A stretch of DNA of 26,736 nt, taken from NCBI GenBank assembly GCA_934572355.1, contig CAKTKV010000002.1:1-26736 (forward strand), given 5' to 3'. Of the stretch, positions 13,463 to 21,849 are shown piece after piece. How positions within the stretch are numbered: the first letter of the stretch is position 1; the number at the start of each line of letters is the position of its first letter. Made by a program: the position numbers and the translations under genes. Origin of the DNA: an uncultured Oscillospiraceae bacterium (GTDB lineage Bacteria; Bacillota; Clostridia; Oscillospirales; Oscillospiraceae). Under the pieces are notes generated by a model. It was not told the DNA's origin. It saw nothing but the letters and a program-made list of their open reading frames with translations, and searched no databases.

Positions 13463-14057
13463 CAGCTATGCCGCAGTGATCGCGGCGGCGGGAATGAGCT
13501 CTCGCATGGGACGCTTCAAGCCTCTGCTTGAGCTTGGCGGCAAGCCCATGATCCGCCATATTGCGGATACGTTCCGCGCCTTCGGCGTAGACAAGCTCGT
13601 CGTCGTGACGGGCAACAACGCCGCGGCGCTGGAAAAGGCGCTCCCCGGCGATGACATTGAGTTTGTTCGCAACGAGCGCTACGCCGAGACCCAGATGTTC
13701 GACTCCGCAAAGCTCGGCCTTGGGCGCGTCGCTTCAATGTACGAAAACATTTTCTTCACGACGGCGGATATACCGCTCTTCTCCGCCGCCGTGCTCGACC
13801 GGCTGAGCCGAACCGGGGGCGGCTTCGTCTGCCCGACCTTCGCCGGGCGCGAGGGACACCCCGTCCTGCTGCGCGGGGAGGCCGCGAAGCGGCTCCTCGC
13901 CGATGACGGCGACGGTGGCATGCGCTGTGCCGTAGAGCGACAGGGGATACGCAAGGTCTGCGTCGAGGTCGCGGAGCAGGGGATACTGTTCGACGCAGAC
14001 ACCCCCGAAGATTTTGAAAAAATAGAGCAGATATTTACTGAGGACAGATCACAATGA
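13449..14057 (+). CDS. MocA-like molybdenum cofactor cytidylyltransferase
   Basis: A 202-residue NTP-transferase of the MobA/MocA family. The nucleotide loop is intact (AAAGMSSRMGRFKPLLELGGKP), with TADIP as the metal-binding motif and REGHPVLL as in MocA proteins. MocA adds CMP to molybdopterin to form the cytosine dinucleotide cofactor used by most bacterial XDH-family enzymes, which fits this operon. The subgroup motif NERYAETQMFDS is shared with the regulator fusion at 218 (NRHYNETEMLDS), so the two are paralogues. I chose ATG 13449, not the longer frame from 13317, because homology begins at residue 7 and the upstream part lies in another frame of the methyltransferase gene. Choice of CTP over GTP is inferred. 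Confidence 0.88.
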   Translation: MSAHNSYAAVIAAAGMSSRMGRFKPLLELGGKPMIRHIADTFRAFGVDKLVVVTGNNAAALEKALPGDDIEFVRNERYAETQMFDSAKLGLGRVASMYENIFFTTADIPLFSAAVLDRLSRTGGGFVCPTFAGREGHPVLLRGEAAKRLLADDGDGGMRCAVERQGIRKVCVEVAEQGILFDADTPEDFEKIEQIFTEDRSQ

Positions 14058-15121
14058 GGTACGTTTATCTTATCCGGCACGGTGAGCTTGACCTGCCGGA
14101 CACAAAAAAGCGCTGCTACAGCCGCACAGAGCTTTCCCTGAGCCCGCGCGGAATAGAGCAGGGCAAGGAGCTTTGCGCGTGGGCAGCCACGCGCGGCATA
14201 GAGGCTGTGTACACAAGCCCGCTTGGGCGCTGCCGCGAGACCGCGGCACTGATGTCCGGCGGCACGCTCCCGGTGCATACCGTAAATGCCCTGCGCGAGG
14301 TTGACGTCGGCGAATGGGAAGGTCTCACCTTCGATGAGATACGCGAGCGCTGGCCGACGGTCTACGCCGCGCGCGGAAACAAAATGAGCGAGGTCGCCCC
14401 GCCGGGCGGCGAGAGCTTCTACCGTGCTGCCGTGCGCTTCAATGACGCCTTGCAGGACATTATGAGTGAACACGAGGGGAACATAGCCGTTGTCGCGCAC
14501 AGCGGAGTTATCCGCAGCTGGCTCTTCCACTTTGCTGAGCTCGGCAGCGGCAGCATGGTCTCCATTCCCGTGCCGTATGCCGGCATCACGGCGCTGTGCA
14601 TGGACGGGAACACGCTTCTGAACGTCACTGCCGGCACACGCGTGAGCCGTGTCCCCTCGGCATCGGAGATAGAGGAATATTACCGCCGGTGCGATACGCC
14701 CGCGGAAGTCATTGCGCATTGCCGCGCCGCGGCAGATAAGGCCGGGGAGCTGGTCGAGAAAAACGGCATCACCTGCAACCGAGAGCTTCTGCGCGCTGCC
14801 TGCCTGCTGCACGACATGTGCCGCGCGGACGGCAGGGAACACCCGCAGCGCGCCGCGCAGATACTCACGATGGACGGCTACCCCGCGCTTGCTGGAATAA
14901 TCTCCGCGCATCACGACCTGCCGAACCACCCCTCGGCGGAGATGGAGCTGCTGTACCTCAGCGACAAGCTCGTTGCCGGGACGCAGGCCGTGCCGCTGGA
15001 GGCGCGCTTTTCGGAATCGTATAAGAAATGCACGGACGATGAGGCGAAGCGCAATTGGGAGCGCCGCCGCAGCGCCGCGGATAAAATAGTAAAAAAATAC
15101 CGCTTGGAGGCTTTGGTATGA
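14054..15121 (+). CDS. Histidine phosphatase domain fused to an HD phosphohydrolase domain
   Basis: A 355-residue fusion. Residues 1 to about 195 are a phosphoglycerate-mutase-like histidine phosphatase: LIRHGE (H9 is the phosphorylated His), R60 region GRCRET, E87 in GEWEG, and VVAHSG (H149). Residues from about 215 to 345 are an HD domain: LLHDMC (H253, D254), SAHHDLP (286-287) and YLSDKL (D304). Both domains remove phosphate, the second usually from nucleotides. It overlaps the MocA gene by ATGA and the next gene likewise, so the three are translated together. A role in hydrolysing phosphorylated by-products or intermediates of Moco or of the substrate pathway is plausible but not shown. 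It could also be a nucleotide-salvage or cobamide-type phosphatase (CobC-like). Confidence 0.87.
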   Translation: MRYVYLIRHGELDLPDTKKRCYSRTELSLSPRGIEQGKELCAWAATRGIEAVYTSPLGRCRETAALMSGGTLPVHTVNALREVDVGEWEGLTFDEIRERWPTVYAARGNKMSEVAPPGGESFYRAAVRFNDALQDIMSEHEGNIAVVAHSGVIRSWLFHFAELGSGSMVSIPVPYAGITALCMDGNTLLNVTAGTRVSRVPSASEIEEYYRRCDTPAEVIAHCRAAADKAGELVEKNGITCNRELLRAACLLHDMCRADGREHPQRAAQILTMDGYPALAGIISAHHDLPNHPSAEMELLYLSDKLVAGTQAVPLEARFSESYKKCTDDEAKRNWERRRSAADKIVKKYRLEALV

Positions 15122-16143
15122 AACTCATCAGGACAGAGGACGCCGTGGGTCATGTACTGTGCCATGACATCACGCAGATAATAAAAGGCGTAACAAAGGA
15201 CGCCGTGTTCCGCAAGGGTCACATCATCACCGAGGCGGACATCCCCGTGCTCCTCAGCGTCGGCAAGGATAATATCTACGTCTGGGAAAAGGACGAGAAC
15301 ATGCTGCATGAGGACGAGGCGGCAGATATCCTCCGCGCCATCTGCCAGAACGAGAACATGCACGCGACCGCGCCCAAGGAGGGCAAGATAGAGCTCATCG
15401 CGGATATTGACGGTCTGCTGCTCATCGACCTTGAAAAGCTACGCGTCATAAACGCGATGGGGGACATGATGATCGCCACCCGTCCCTCAGGCTTCATGGT
15501 GAAGAAGGGCGACAAGCTCTGCGGCACGCGCATTATCCCCCTCGTCATCGCCAAGGAGCGCATGGCACAGGCAAAGAAGCTCGCCGGGAGCGAGCCCATC
15601 ATGCGCCTCGTTCCAGTGAAGCCGAGAAAGTACGGCCTTGTCACGACCGGCAACGAGGTCTTCTACGGCCGCATCGAAGATACCTTCACCCCCGTCGTGG
15701 AGGCAAAGCTCGCGGAGTACGGCTGCGAGATGGCAGAGCACGTCATTCTCAACGACGACCATGAGAAGATCACCGCCGCCATAAAGGATATGCTGGATAA
15801 GGGCTGCGAGATGGTCTTCTGCTCGGGCGGCATGAGCGTCGACCCCAACGACAAGACCCCGCTTGCGATCCGCAATACCGGCGCGAAGGTCGTGTCCTAC
15901 GGCGCACCTGTGCTGCCGGGGGCGATGTTCCTCGTGTCATATTACCCCGATGGCCGCCCAATCTGCGGTCTGCCCGGCTGTGTGATGTACGCCAAGCGCA
16001 CGATCTTTGACCTCGTGCTGCCCTACCTCGTCACGGATACGCCCGTCACAGCCAAGTGGCTCGCGGGGCTCGGCAACGGCGGGCTGTGCCTTAACTGCCC
16101 GGTGTGCCACTTCCCGAACTGCGGCTTCGGCAAGGGGATATAA
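15118..16143 (+). CDS. Molybdopterin-binding (MoCF-domain) protein with C-terminal Cys cluster
   Basis: A 341-residue protein related to MoeA/CinA-type molybdopterin-binding proteins. A beta-rich N-terminal part (about residues 1-160) precedes a MoCF domain with GLVTTGNEV and CSGGMSVDPNDKTP, the molybdopterin-binding loops. MoeA inserts molybdate into adenylylated molybdopterin; this clostridial subfamily is shorter than MoeA (about 400) and may do the same job or act as a cofactor chaperone. No canonical MoeA is present in the window. The C-terminus ends in C324-x2-C327-x2-C330-x4-C335 followed by GFGKGI, a likely metal or Fe-S site not found in MoeA. It is translationally coupled (ATGA) to the preceding gene, with TTGGAGG upstream. 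Confidence 0.85.
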   Translation: MKLIRTEDAVGHVLCHDITQIIKGVTKDAVFRKGHIITEADIPVLLSVGKDNIYVWEKDENMLHEDEAADILRAICQNENMHATAPKEGKIELIADIDGLLLIDLEKLRVINAMGDMMIATRPSGFMVKKGDKLCGTRIIPLVIAKERMAQAKKLAGSEPIMRLVPVKPRKYGLVTTGNEVFYGRIEDTFTPVVEAKLAEYGCEMAEHVILNDDHEKITAAIKDMLDKGCEMVFCSGGMSVDPNDKTPLAIRNTGAKVVSYGAPVLPGAMFLVSYYPDGRPICGLPGCVMYAKRTIFDLVLPYLVTDTPVTAKWLAGLGNGGLCLNCPVCHFPNCGFGKGI

Positions 16144-16146
16144 ACG

Positions 16147-17118
16147 ATGCTGGATCAATATGGGCGCAGTATAGACTACCTGCGCATCTCCGTTACCGAC
16201 CGCTGCAACCTGCGCTGCCGTTACTGCATGCCCGAGCCTGTAGACGCTGTGCAGCATGCGGACATTCTTCGCTATGAGGAGATACTGCGCATCTGCCGCG
16301 CGGCAGCGGAACTCGGCATAACAAAGTTCAAGGTCACGGGCGGCGAGCCGCTTGTGCGCGGCGGCTGCACGGAGTTCATCGCTGAACTGAAAAAGCAGCC
16401 CGGCACAGAACAGGTCACGCTGACGACAAACGGCCTGCTGTTGGAAAAGAACCTCGACGCCCTTACAGCTGCGGGGCTTGACGGCGTGAACATCAGCCTT
16501 GACACAACGGACAACGCACGCTTCCAGCGCATAACCGGGTACACCGGAGACGGGGCGGACACGCTCCTGCGCGTTCTCAAAGAGTGCTGCGCCAAAGGGC
16601 TTAAAACGAAGATAAACGCCGTGCTGCTGGAGGAGACGGAGGCTGACGCTCCTGCGCTCGCTTTCATTGCAGCAAAGCTCCCGGTGGATGTGCGCTTTAT
16701 TGAGCTCATGCCCATAGGCTTTGGCACGACGATGAAGCGCGTCTCCCCGGAGGATATACTCGCCGCGCTGAAAGAGCGCTGGCCTGACCTCGCCCCGACG
16801 GACGAAAGGCGCGGCAACGGCCCCGCGCATTATTATAAGAGCGCGGCGCTCCTCGGCAGGATAGGCTTCATCGATGCGGTGAGCCATAAGTTCTGCGCCG
16901 AGTGCAACCGCGTGCGCCTGACGAGCACCGGGCAGCTCAAGCCCTGCCTATGCTATGCCGACTCTGCCGACCTGCGCGCTCTCATCCGCGGTGGCTGCAC
17001 GGACGGTGAGCTGAGAGGAGCGTTGAAAAGCGCCATATACAATAAGCCTCGTGCGCACTGCTTTGATACAAATGCAATCATCACGGAAAAGCATGCGATG
17101 AGCCAGATAGGAGGATAA
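16147..17118 (+). CDS. moaA: GTP 3',8-cyclase MoaA
   Basis: Radical-SAM enzyme that converts GTP to 3',8-cyclo-GTP, the first step of molybdopterin synthesis together with MoaC. The N-terminal cluster motif is C20-x3-C24-x2-C27 (DRCNLRCRYCMP). KVTGGEPLVR is the SAM-binding motif. The C-terminal second cluster has the C-x2-C-x13-C spacing in FCAECNRVRLTSTGQLKPC. The chain ends in the conserved SQIGG tail whose two glycines are needed for activity. At 323 residues it has normal length. It starts three bases after the MoCF gene. MoaC, its partner, lies at 22995, at the far end of the same gene run. Confidence 0.97.
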   Translation: MLDQYGRSIDYLRISVTDRCNLRCRYCMPEPVDAVQHADILRYEEILRICRAAAELGITKFKVTGGEPLVRGGCTEFIAELKKQPGTEQVTLTTNGLLLEKNLDALTAAGLDGVNISLDTTDNARFQRITGYTGDGADTLLRVLKECCAKGLKTKINAVLLEETEADAPALAFIAAKLPVDVRFIELMPIGFGTTMKRVSPEDILAALKERWPDLAPTDERRGNGPAHYYKSAALLGRIGFIDAVSHKFCAECNRVRLTSTGQLKPCLCYADSADLRALIRGGCTDGELRGALKSAIYNKPRAHCFDTNAIITEKHAMSQIGG

Positions 17119-17122
17119 GACC

Positions 17123-18058
17123 ATGGGAAAGGTTATAGCGGTCTGCACGAGTGACCGCAAAGGAATACAGAAGAAGGACGTCAACACCGCGCACTTCTCT
17201 GCCGAATGGGGCATTGACGGCGACGCGCACGCCGGTAAATGGCACCGGCAGATAAGCCTTCTGAGTGCGGATAAGATAGAGGCGTTCAACAAACGGGGGG
17301 CTAATGTTATCCCTGGCGCGTTCGGGGAGAACCTCGTCGTGGAGGGCTTCGACTTCCGCGCCCTCCCGGTCGGGACGCTCCTGCGCTGCAACGATGTGCT
17401 GCTGGAAATGACGCAGATCGGCAAGGAATGCCACAGCCACTGTGAGATATATAAGAAAATGGGCGAGTGCATCATGCCGCGCGAGGGAGTGTTCGCCCGC
17501 GTTCTCGAACCGGGTACGATCTCCGTCGGGGACGAGATGGTCATCGTCCCGCGCGAGGGACATTTCCCTTGGCAGGCCGCGGTCATCACGCTCAGCGACA
17601 AGGGCGCGGCGGGCGAGCGCAAGGACGAGAGCGGCCCCGCGATCGCAAAGCGTCTGCGCGATGCAGGCTATGCGGTCGTCGAGGAGGTGCTCATCCCGGA
17701 TGATGAGCGTGTCCTCAAGCAGCAGCTCATGCGCCTGTGCGACCAGCGCCAGCTCGACCTCATCCTCACGACCGGCGGCACCGGCTGCTCGGCGCGGGAT
17801 ATTACTCCCGAGGCGACTCTCGCCGTCGCGGATAAGAACGTCCCCGGCATTGCCGAGGCCATGCGTGCCGCGTCCATGCAGATAACGCCGCACGCGATGA
17901 TCTCCCGCGCCGCGTCCGTCATCCGCGGCAAGACGCTCATCATCAACCTCCCCGGCAGTCTGAAGGCCTGCATGGAGAACATGGATGTGTTCATGGACAC
18001 CATCCCCCACGCAATGGGGCTTCTGAGAAACGAAGTCCACGACTGCGCAAGAAAATAA
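17123..18058 (+). CDS. MOSC-MogA fusion protein
   Basis: A 311-residue fusion. Residues 1 to about 145 are a MOSC domain (MOCO sulfurase C-terminal type; WGIDGDAHAG, LSADKIEAF, GAFGENLVVEG, with a GKECHSHC cysteine segment) of the kind believed to carry sulfur or bind the cofactor. Residues from about 150 to the end are a MogA/MoaB-type molybdopterin adenylyltransferase (VITLSDKGAAGERKDESGP, TTGGTGCSARDITPEAT, INLPGS), which activates molybdopterin for Mo insertion. This fusion is known in Clostridia. It places adenylation next to cofactor handling for the XDH-type enzyme. AGGAGG precedes the ATG. It closes the synthesis sub-block before the transporter genes. Confidence 0.93.
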   Translation: MGKVIAVCTSDRKGIQKKDVNTAHFSAEWGIDGDAHAGKWHRQISLLSADKIEAFNKRGANVIPGAFGENLVVEGFDFRALPVGTLLRCNDVLLEMTQIGKECHSHCEIYKKMGECIMPREGVFARVLEPGTISVGDEMVIVPREGHFPWQAAVITLSDKGAAGERKDESGPAIAKRLRDAGYAVVEEVLIPDDERVLKQQLMRLCDQRQLDLILTTGGTGCSARDITPEATLAVADKNVPGIAEAMRAASMQITPHAMISRAASVIRGKTLIINLPGSLKACMENMDVFMDTIPHAMGLLRNEVHDCARK

Positions 18059-18088
18059 TTTTGATGTATATGACCGCGTTAATTCGCG

Positions 18089-18098
18089 CTTATATAAG
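18089..18098 (+). promoter_or_regulatory. Palindrome CTTATATAAG before modA
   Basis: A perfect 10-base palindrome lies in the 74-base gap before modA, next to two CGCG blocks (18074-18077 and 18084-18087). ModE sites in other bacteria contain TATA-rich dyads, and a ModE-type DNA-binding domain is encoded at 218. The link is a guess, and a TATATA-like -10 element is an alternative reading. Confidence 0.3.
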
Positions 18099-18132
18099 TA
18101 TTTTTCTGAAATAAGAAAAGGAGAAAAACAAA

Positions 18133-19011
18133 ATGAAGAAAATCCTCGCAATGCTGCTCGCGCTTGCAATGGTGTTCGCCCTTGCCGCCTGCGGCCAGTC
18201 CGCTGCCCCCGCCGCCACCGAAGCTCCCGCTGCTGAAGCTACTGAGGCTCCTGCTGCCGAAGCTCCCGCTGAAGAGCCCGAAGAGATCATCGTCTTTGCC
18301 GCCGCTTCCATGACCGAGACCCTCAACCAGATCAAGGAGATCTACGAGAAGGATCACAACGTCACCATTACCTATAACTTCGACTCCTCCGGCACTCTCA
18401 AGACCCAGATCCAGGAAGGCGCTGACTGCGACCTCTTCATCTCTGCCGGTCAGAAGCAGATGAACCAGCTCGACATAACCGCCGACAAGGAGATCAACAC
18501 CGACGGTCTTGACTTCGTCGCCGACGGCACCCGCATCAACCTCCTTGAGAACAAGGTCGTCCTTGTTGTTCCCGAAGGCAACCCCGCAGGTCTTGAGGGC
18601 TTCGATGACCTCGCCGCAAAGCTCGCTGACGGCAACGTCTTCATGGCCATGGGCAACAGCGACGTCCCTGTCGGCCAGTACACCCAGAAGATCCTTGCTT
18701 ACTACGACCTCGATGAGGAAGCCCTTGCCAACGCCGGCACCATCACCTACGGCACCAACGTCAAGGAAGTCACCACTCAGGTCTCCGAAGGCAGCGTCGA
18801 CTGCGGCGTTATCTACTGCACCGACGCTTTCTCCGCCGGTCTCACCGTCATTGACAGCGCTACCAAGGATATGTGCGGTCAGGTCATCTACCCCGCAGCC
18901 GTCCTGAAGACCGCCCAGCACGCCGAGGCAGCTCAGGCATTCCTCGACTACCTCACCGGTGACGAGGCCATGGCCATCTTCGAGGCTGTCGGCTTCTCTC
19001 CCGTCGCGTAA
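18133..19011 (+). CDS. modA: Molybdate ABC transporter substrate-binding lipoprotein ModA
   Basis: A 292-residue lipoprotein. The signal peptide ends in the lipobox LAAC (C20). A low-complexity Ala/Pro/Glu linker runs to about residue 52. The mature domain has the ModA features FAAASMTETL, the SSGTL loop and DLFISA, which place the oxyanion between two lobes. It captures molybdate (or tungstate) outside the cell for ModBC. A strong AAGGAG lies before the ATG. Codon use is more biased to preferred codons than in the flanking biosynthetic genes, in keeping with high expression. A 14-bp hairpin separates it from modB. Confidence 0.96.
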   Translation: MKKILAMLLALAMVFALAACGQSAAPAATEAPAAEATEAPAAEAPAEEPEEIIVFAAASMTETLNQIKEIYEKDHNVTITYNFDSSGTLKTQIQEGADCDLFISAGQKQMNQLDITADKEINTDGLDFVADGTRINLLENKVVLVVPEGNPAGLEGFDDLAAKLADGNVFMAMGNSDVPVGQYTQKILAYYDLDEEALANAGTITYGTNVKEVTTQVSEGSVDCGVIYCTDAFSAGLTVIDSATKDMCGQVIYPAAVLKTAQHAEAAQAFLDYLTGDEAMAIFEAVGFSPVA

Positions 19012-19028
19012 TTTCTATTGACCCAAAT

Positions 19029-19062
19029 GAATTGGCAGTGCGTTTTCCCGCACTGCCAATTC
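19029..19062 (+). other. Strong intergenic hairpin between modA and modB
   Basis: GAATTGGCAGTGCG (19029-19042) and its exact complement (19049-19062) form a 14-bp stem with a six-base loop. No T run follows, so it is probably not a full terminator. It likely protects the 3' end of a modA-only transcript or partly attenuates, giving more binding protein than membrane subunits. Confidence 0.75.
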
Positions 19063-19087
19063 GGAATATATTCAAGGGGCTGCATAT

Positions 19088-19762
19088 ATGAACATTGATT
19101 GGTATCCGCTTATAAACTCCCTGCGCATCGCCGCCATAAGCTGCGCCATAGTTTTCTTCACCGGCATCTTCTTTGCCTACTATGCGGCAAAGCTGCCGCG
19201 CACCATCAAGGGCATCCTTGATGTTATCCTCACGCTCCCCATGGTTCTTCCGCCCACGGTCTGCGGCTATTTCCTGCTGCTCATCTTCGGCACCAAGCGT
19301 CCGGTCGGCATCTTCCTGATGCAGTTCGGCATTAAATTCGTAATGACATGGTACGGCGGCATTCTCGCCGCGGCCGTCGTCGCCTTCCCGTTGATGTACA
19401 GGACGGCGCGCGGCGCGTTCGAGAGCTTTGACTGCACGCTTTCGCAGTCAGGGCAGACGCTCGGCCTTTCCAACACATATATCTTCTGGCGCATCCGTAT
19501 GCCCGCCTGTCGGCAGGGCATCCTCGCCGGTACAGTGCTCGCCTTTGCGCGCGCCCTCGGCGAATACGGCGCGACCAGTATGCTCATCGGCTACACCCCC
19601 GGCAGAACTGCCACCATCTCCACCACCGTCTACCAGCTCTGGCGCACGAACGACGATGCGGGGGCTTTCTTCTGGGTCATGATAAACCTCGCCATCAGCA
19701 CCGTTGTGCTCCTCATGGTCAACCTCCTTGAGAGCAAGCAGAAAGTGAGCGTGAAAAGATGA
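19088..19762 (+). CDS. modB: Molybdate ABC transporter permease ModB
   Basis: A 224-residue inner-membrane protein with five to six hydrophobic segments. The cytoplasmic EAA-type loop that docks on ModC is clear: ARALGEYGATSMLIGYTPGRT. LPPTVCGYFLL and the short N-terminus are typical of ModB/CysT-type permeases. It overlaps modC by four bases (ATGA at 19759-19762), ensuring equal synthesis. Confidence 0.95.
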   Translation: MNIDWYPLINSLRIAAISCAIVFFTGIFFAYYAAKLPRTIKGILDVILTLPMVLPPTVCGYFLLLIFGTKRPVGIFLMQFGIKFVMTWYGGILAAAVVAFPLMYRTARGAFESFDCTLSQSGQTLGLSNTYIFWRIRMPACRQGILAGTVLAFARALGEYGATSMLIGYTPGRTATISTTVYQLWRTNDDAGAFFWVMINLAISTVVLLMVNLLESKQKVSVKR

Positions 19763-20799
19763 GCCTTATTGTGGACATAAAGAAAAAGCTCGGCAGCTTC
19801 GAGCTTGAATCGAAGTTCGAGGCGCAAAACGGCGTGACCTGTCTGCTCGGTCCCTCCGGCTGCGGCAAGAGCATGACGCTCAAGTGCATCGCCGGGATAG
19901 AAAAGCCCGACTCCGGGCACATTGAGCTTGACGGCGTCGTCCTCTACGACAGCGAAAAGGGCATAAACCTCCCGCCGCAGAAGCGGCACGTGGGCTATCT
20001 TTTCCAGAACTATGCGCTCTTCCCGAACATGACCGTCCGCCAGAACATTCTCTGCGGCATGCGCCATGAGAAGGACAAGGCCGTGAAGGAAGAAAAGCTC
20101 ACGAAGATGCTGGACATGTTTCAGCTCAACGGGCTTGAGAACCACCGCCCGGCGCAGCTCTCCGGCGGTCAGGCGCAGCGCACGGCGCTTGCGCGCATCA
20201 TGGTCAGCGACCCGCAGCTCCTGCTGCTGGACGAGCCGTTCTCCGCGCTCGATGCGCACCTTCGCGGCAAGCTCATGATCGAGATGCGCGACCTGCTCGC
20301 GCGCTTCGGGCACGAGGTCATCATGGTCACGCATAACCGCGACGAGGCGTATAACATGAGCCGCGAGATCGCCGTCATGGACAGCGGCAAGCTCCTCATC
20401 GTGAACAAGACCAAGGCGCTCTTTGCCGATCCCGGCTCTGTCCCCGCCGCCATACTCACCGGCTGCAAGAACATTGCCGCGGCCGAAAAGCGCAGCGAGT
20501 ACGAAGTGTACGTCCCCGATTGGGGCGTGACGCTCACGACGGCGCAGCCCGTCGGCGATAACATAAAGGCCATCGGCATCCGCGCGCACTACTTCAACCC
20601 CACGACCCCGACGAACCGGTACGAGGTGGAGTACTGCGACGATATGGAAGAGCCGTTCGAGTGGATAATAGAGTTCCGCTACAAGTCCGCCAAGGCGGAA
20701 GCACCGAGCGTATGGTGGCGTGTGACGAAGGATAAGCGCCCGCAGACCTTCCCCGCCGAGCTCGGCATCGCCCCGGCAAACATTCTCCTGCTATACTGA
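19759..20799 (+). CDS. modC: Molybdate ABC transporter ATP-binding protein ModC
   Basis: A 346-residue ATPase. Walker A is GPSGCGKS (31-38), the Q loop is in LFQNYALFP, the signature is LSGGQ (133-137), Walker B is LLLLDEP (153-159) and the switch His is in MVTHNRDEA. It energises molybdate import with ModB. The region after about residue 235 replaces the usual tandem TOBE/Mop regulatory domain with a more divergent beta-rich segment (IKAIGIRAHYF is the recognisable part). Feedback inhibition by molybdate may therefore be changed. The symbol rests on adjacency to modA and modB as well as motifs. Confidence 0.94.
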   Translation: MSLIVDIKKKLGSFELESKFEAQNGVTCLLGPSGCGKSMTLKCIAGIEKPDSGHIELDGVVLYDSEKGINLPPQKRHVGYLFQNYALFPNMTVRQNILCGMRHEKDKAVKEEKLTKMLDMFQLNGLENHRPAQLSGGQAQRTALARIMVSDPQLLLLDEPFSALDAHLRGKLMIEMRDLLARFGHEVIMVTHNRDEAYNMSREIAVMDSGKLLIVNKTKALFADPGSVPAAILTGCKNIAAAEKRSEYEVYVPDWGVTLTTAQPVGDNIKAIGIRAHYFNPTTPTNRYEVEYCDDMEEPFEWIIEFRYKSAKAEAPSVWWRVTKDKRPQTFPAELGIAPANILLLY

Positions 20800-20813
20800 A
20801 TGGAGGTATATCC

Positions 20814-21848
20814 ATGTCCAACATCTATTCCGAAGTCCTCGCAGCTGTAGAGCGCGGCGAGGCTGCTACACTCAAGACTGAGTTTACCGGCACTGAGGGT
20901 GTCATTGCAGAGGGACTGAAAAAGTCCATCGCGCCGTATGCCCCGCAGACGGATGTCCGCGGACGCCGCTTTGCGGATGTGACGCTCACAGAGAGCGATG
21001 GGTGCTACACCGTCGGCGAGCCGTTCTCCCCGCCGGAGCGCCTCATTATCCTCGGCGCGGGGCACATCGCCCTGCCTGTCTGCGACTTTGCCGCGAAGAG
21101 CGGCTTTGAGGTGTATGTCTGCGACGACCGCCCGGCCTTTGCCAACACCGCCCGCTTCCCGCTTGCGCAGGAGGTGCTGTGCGACAGCTTTGAAAACTGC
21201 ATCAGCCGGCTCAGATTGACCGGCTATGACTACGTCGTCGTCATCACGCGCGGACACACGCACGACGCCGACTGTCTGCGCGCGATATTCAAGGGCACGC
21301 AGCCGGCGTACCTCGGGCTCATCGGTTCGCGCCGCCGCGTGCGTGGTCTTTTCGACATGCTGCTTGAAGAGGGCTGCCCGAAGGAGTATATGGACAGGAT
21401 CTGCACACCCATAGGGCTGAGCATCGGCGCGGTCACGCCCGGTGAGATCGCCATATCTATCCTCGCGGAGCTCGTGGCGTACAAGCGTCTGCCGGAGCAC
21501 AGCAACGACGGCATACGCTGCTGCAACGATTCCGACGTTGAGCTGTCCGTAATAAAATACCTCGCGGAAAACCATGACCCGAAGGCCATCGTCACCGTCA
21601 TTGAGACGAAGGGCTCCACCCCGCGCGAAGCCGGGGCGAAGATGGCCGTCAGTCCCCGCGGTGAGGTCACCGGCAGCATAGGCGGCGGGTGCAGTGAGGG
21701 CGCTGTCATCCGCGACGCTGTGGACATGATAGGCACCGGGCGCTATAAGCTCATCGACATTGACCTCACGGGCGAGGTCGCGGAGTCCGAGGGCATGGTC
21801 TGCGGCGGGACGATGAAGGTCCTCGTCGAGGACGGCACGGAAGCTTAA
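20814..21848 (+). CDS. XdhC/CoxI-family molybdenum hydroxylase maturation factor
   Basis: A 344-residue XdhC-type protein. XdhC binds molybdopterin and presents it for sulfuration before insertion into XDH-family enzymes. The Rossmann domain starts at GAGHIALPV (about residue 80) with DDRPAFANTARFP and GLIGSRRR. The XdhC/CoxI domain follows at about residues 260-340: ETKGSTPREAGAKM, GSIGGGCSEGAV, EGMVCGGTM. In classical XdhC the CoxI domain comes first. Here only a shortened relic without GSTPR or GGGC precedes the Rossmann fold, so the order is effectively permuted. The next gene, a cysteine desulfurase, starts one base after the stop, matching the known XdhC-NifS4 partnership of Rhodobacter capsulatus. 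Confidence 0.92.
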   Translation: MSNIYSEVLAAVERGEAATLKTEFTGTEGVIAEGLKKSIAPYAPQTDVRGRRFADVTLTESDGCYTVGEPFSPPERLIILGAGHIALPVCDFAAKSGFEVYVCDDRPAFANTARFPLAQEVLCDSFENCISRLRLTGYDYVVVITRGHTHDADCLRAIFKGTQPAYLGLIGSRRRVRGLFDMLLEEGCPKEYMDRICTPIGLSIGAVTPGEIAISILAELVAYKRLPEHSNDGIRCCNDSDVELSVIKYLAENHDPKAIVTVIETKGSTPREAGAKMAVSPRGEVTGSIGGGCSEGAVIRDAVDMIGTGRYKLIDIDLTGEVAESEGMVCGGTMKVLVEDGTEA

Positions 21849-21849
21849 C

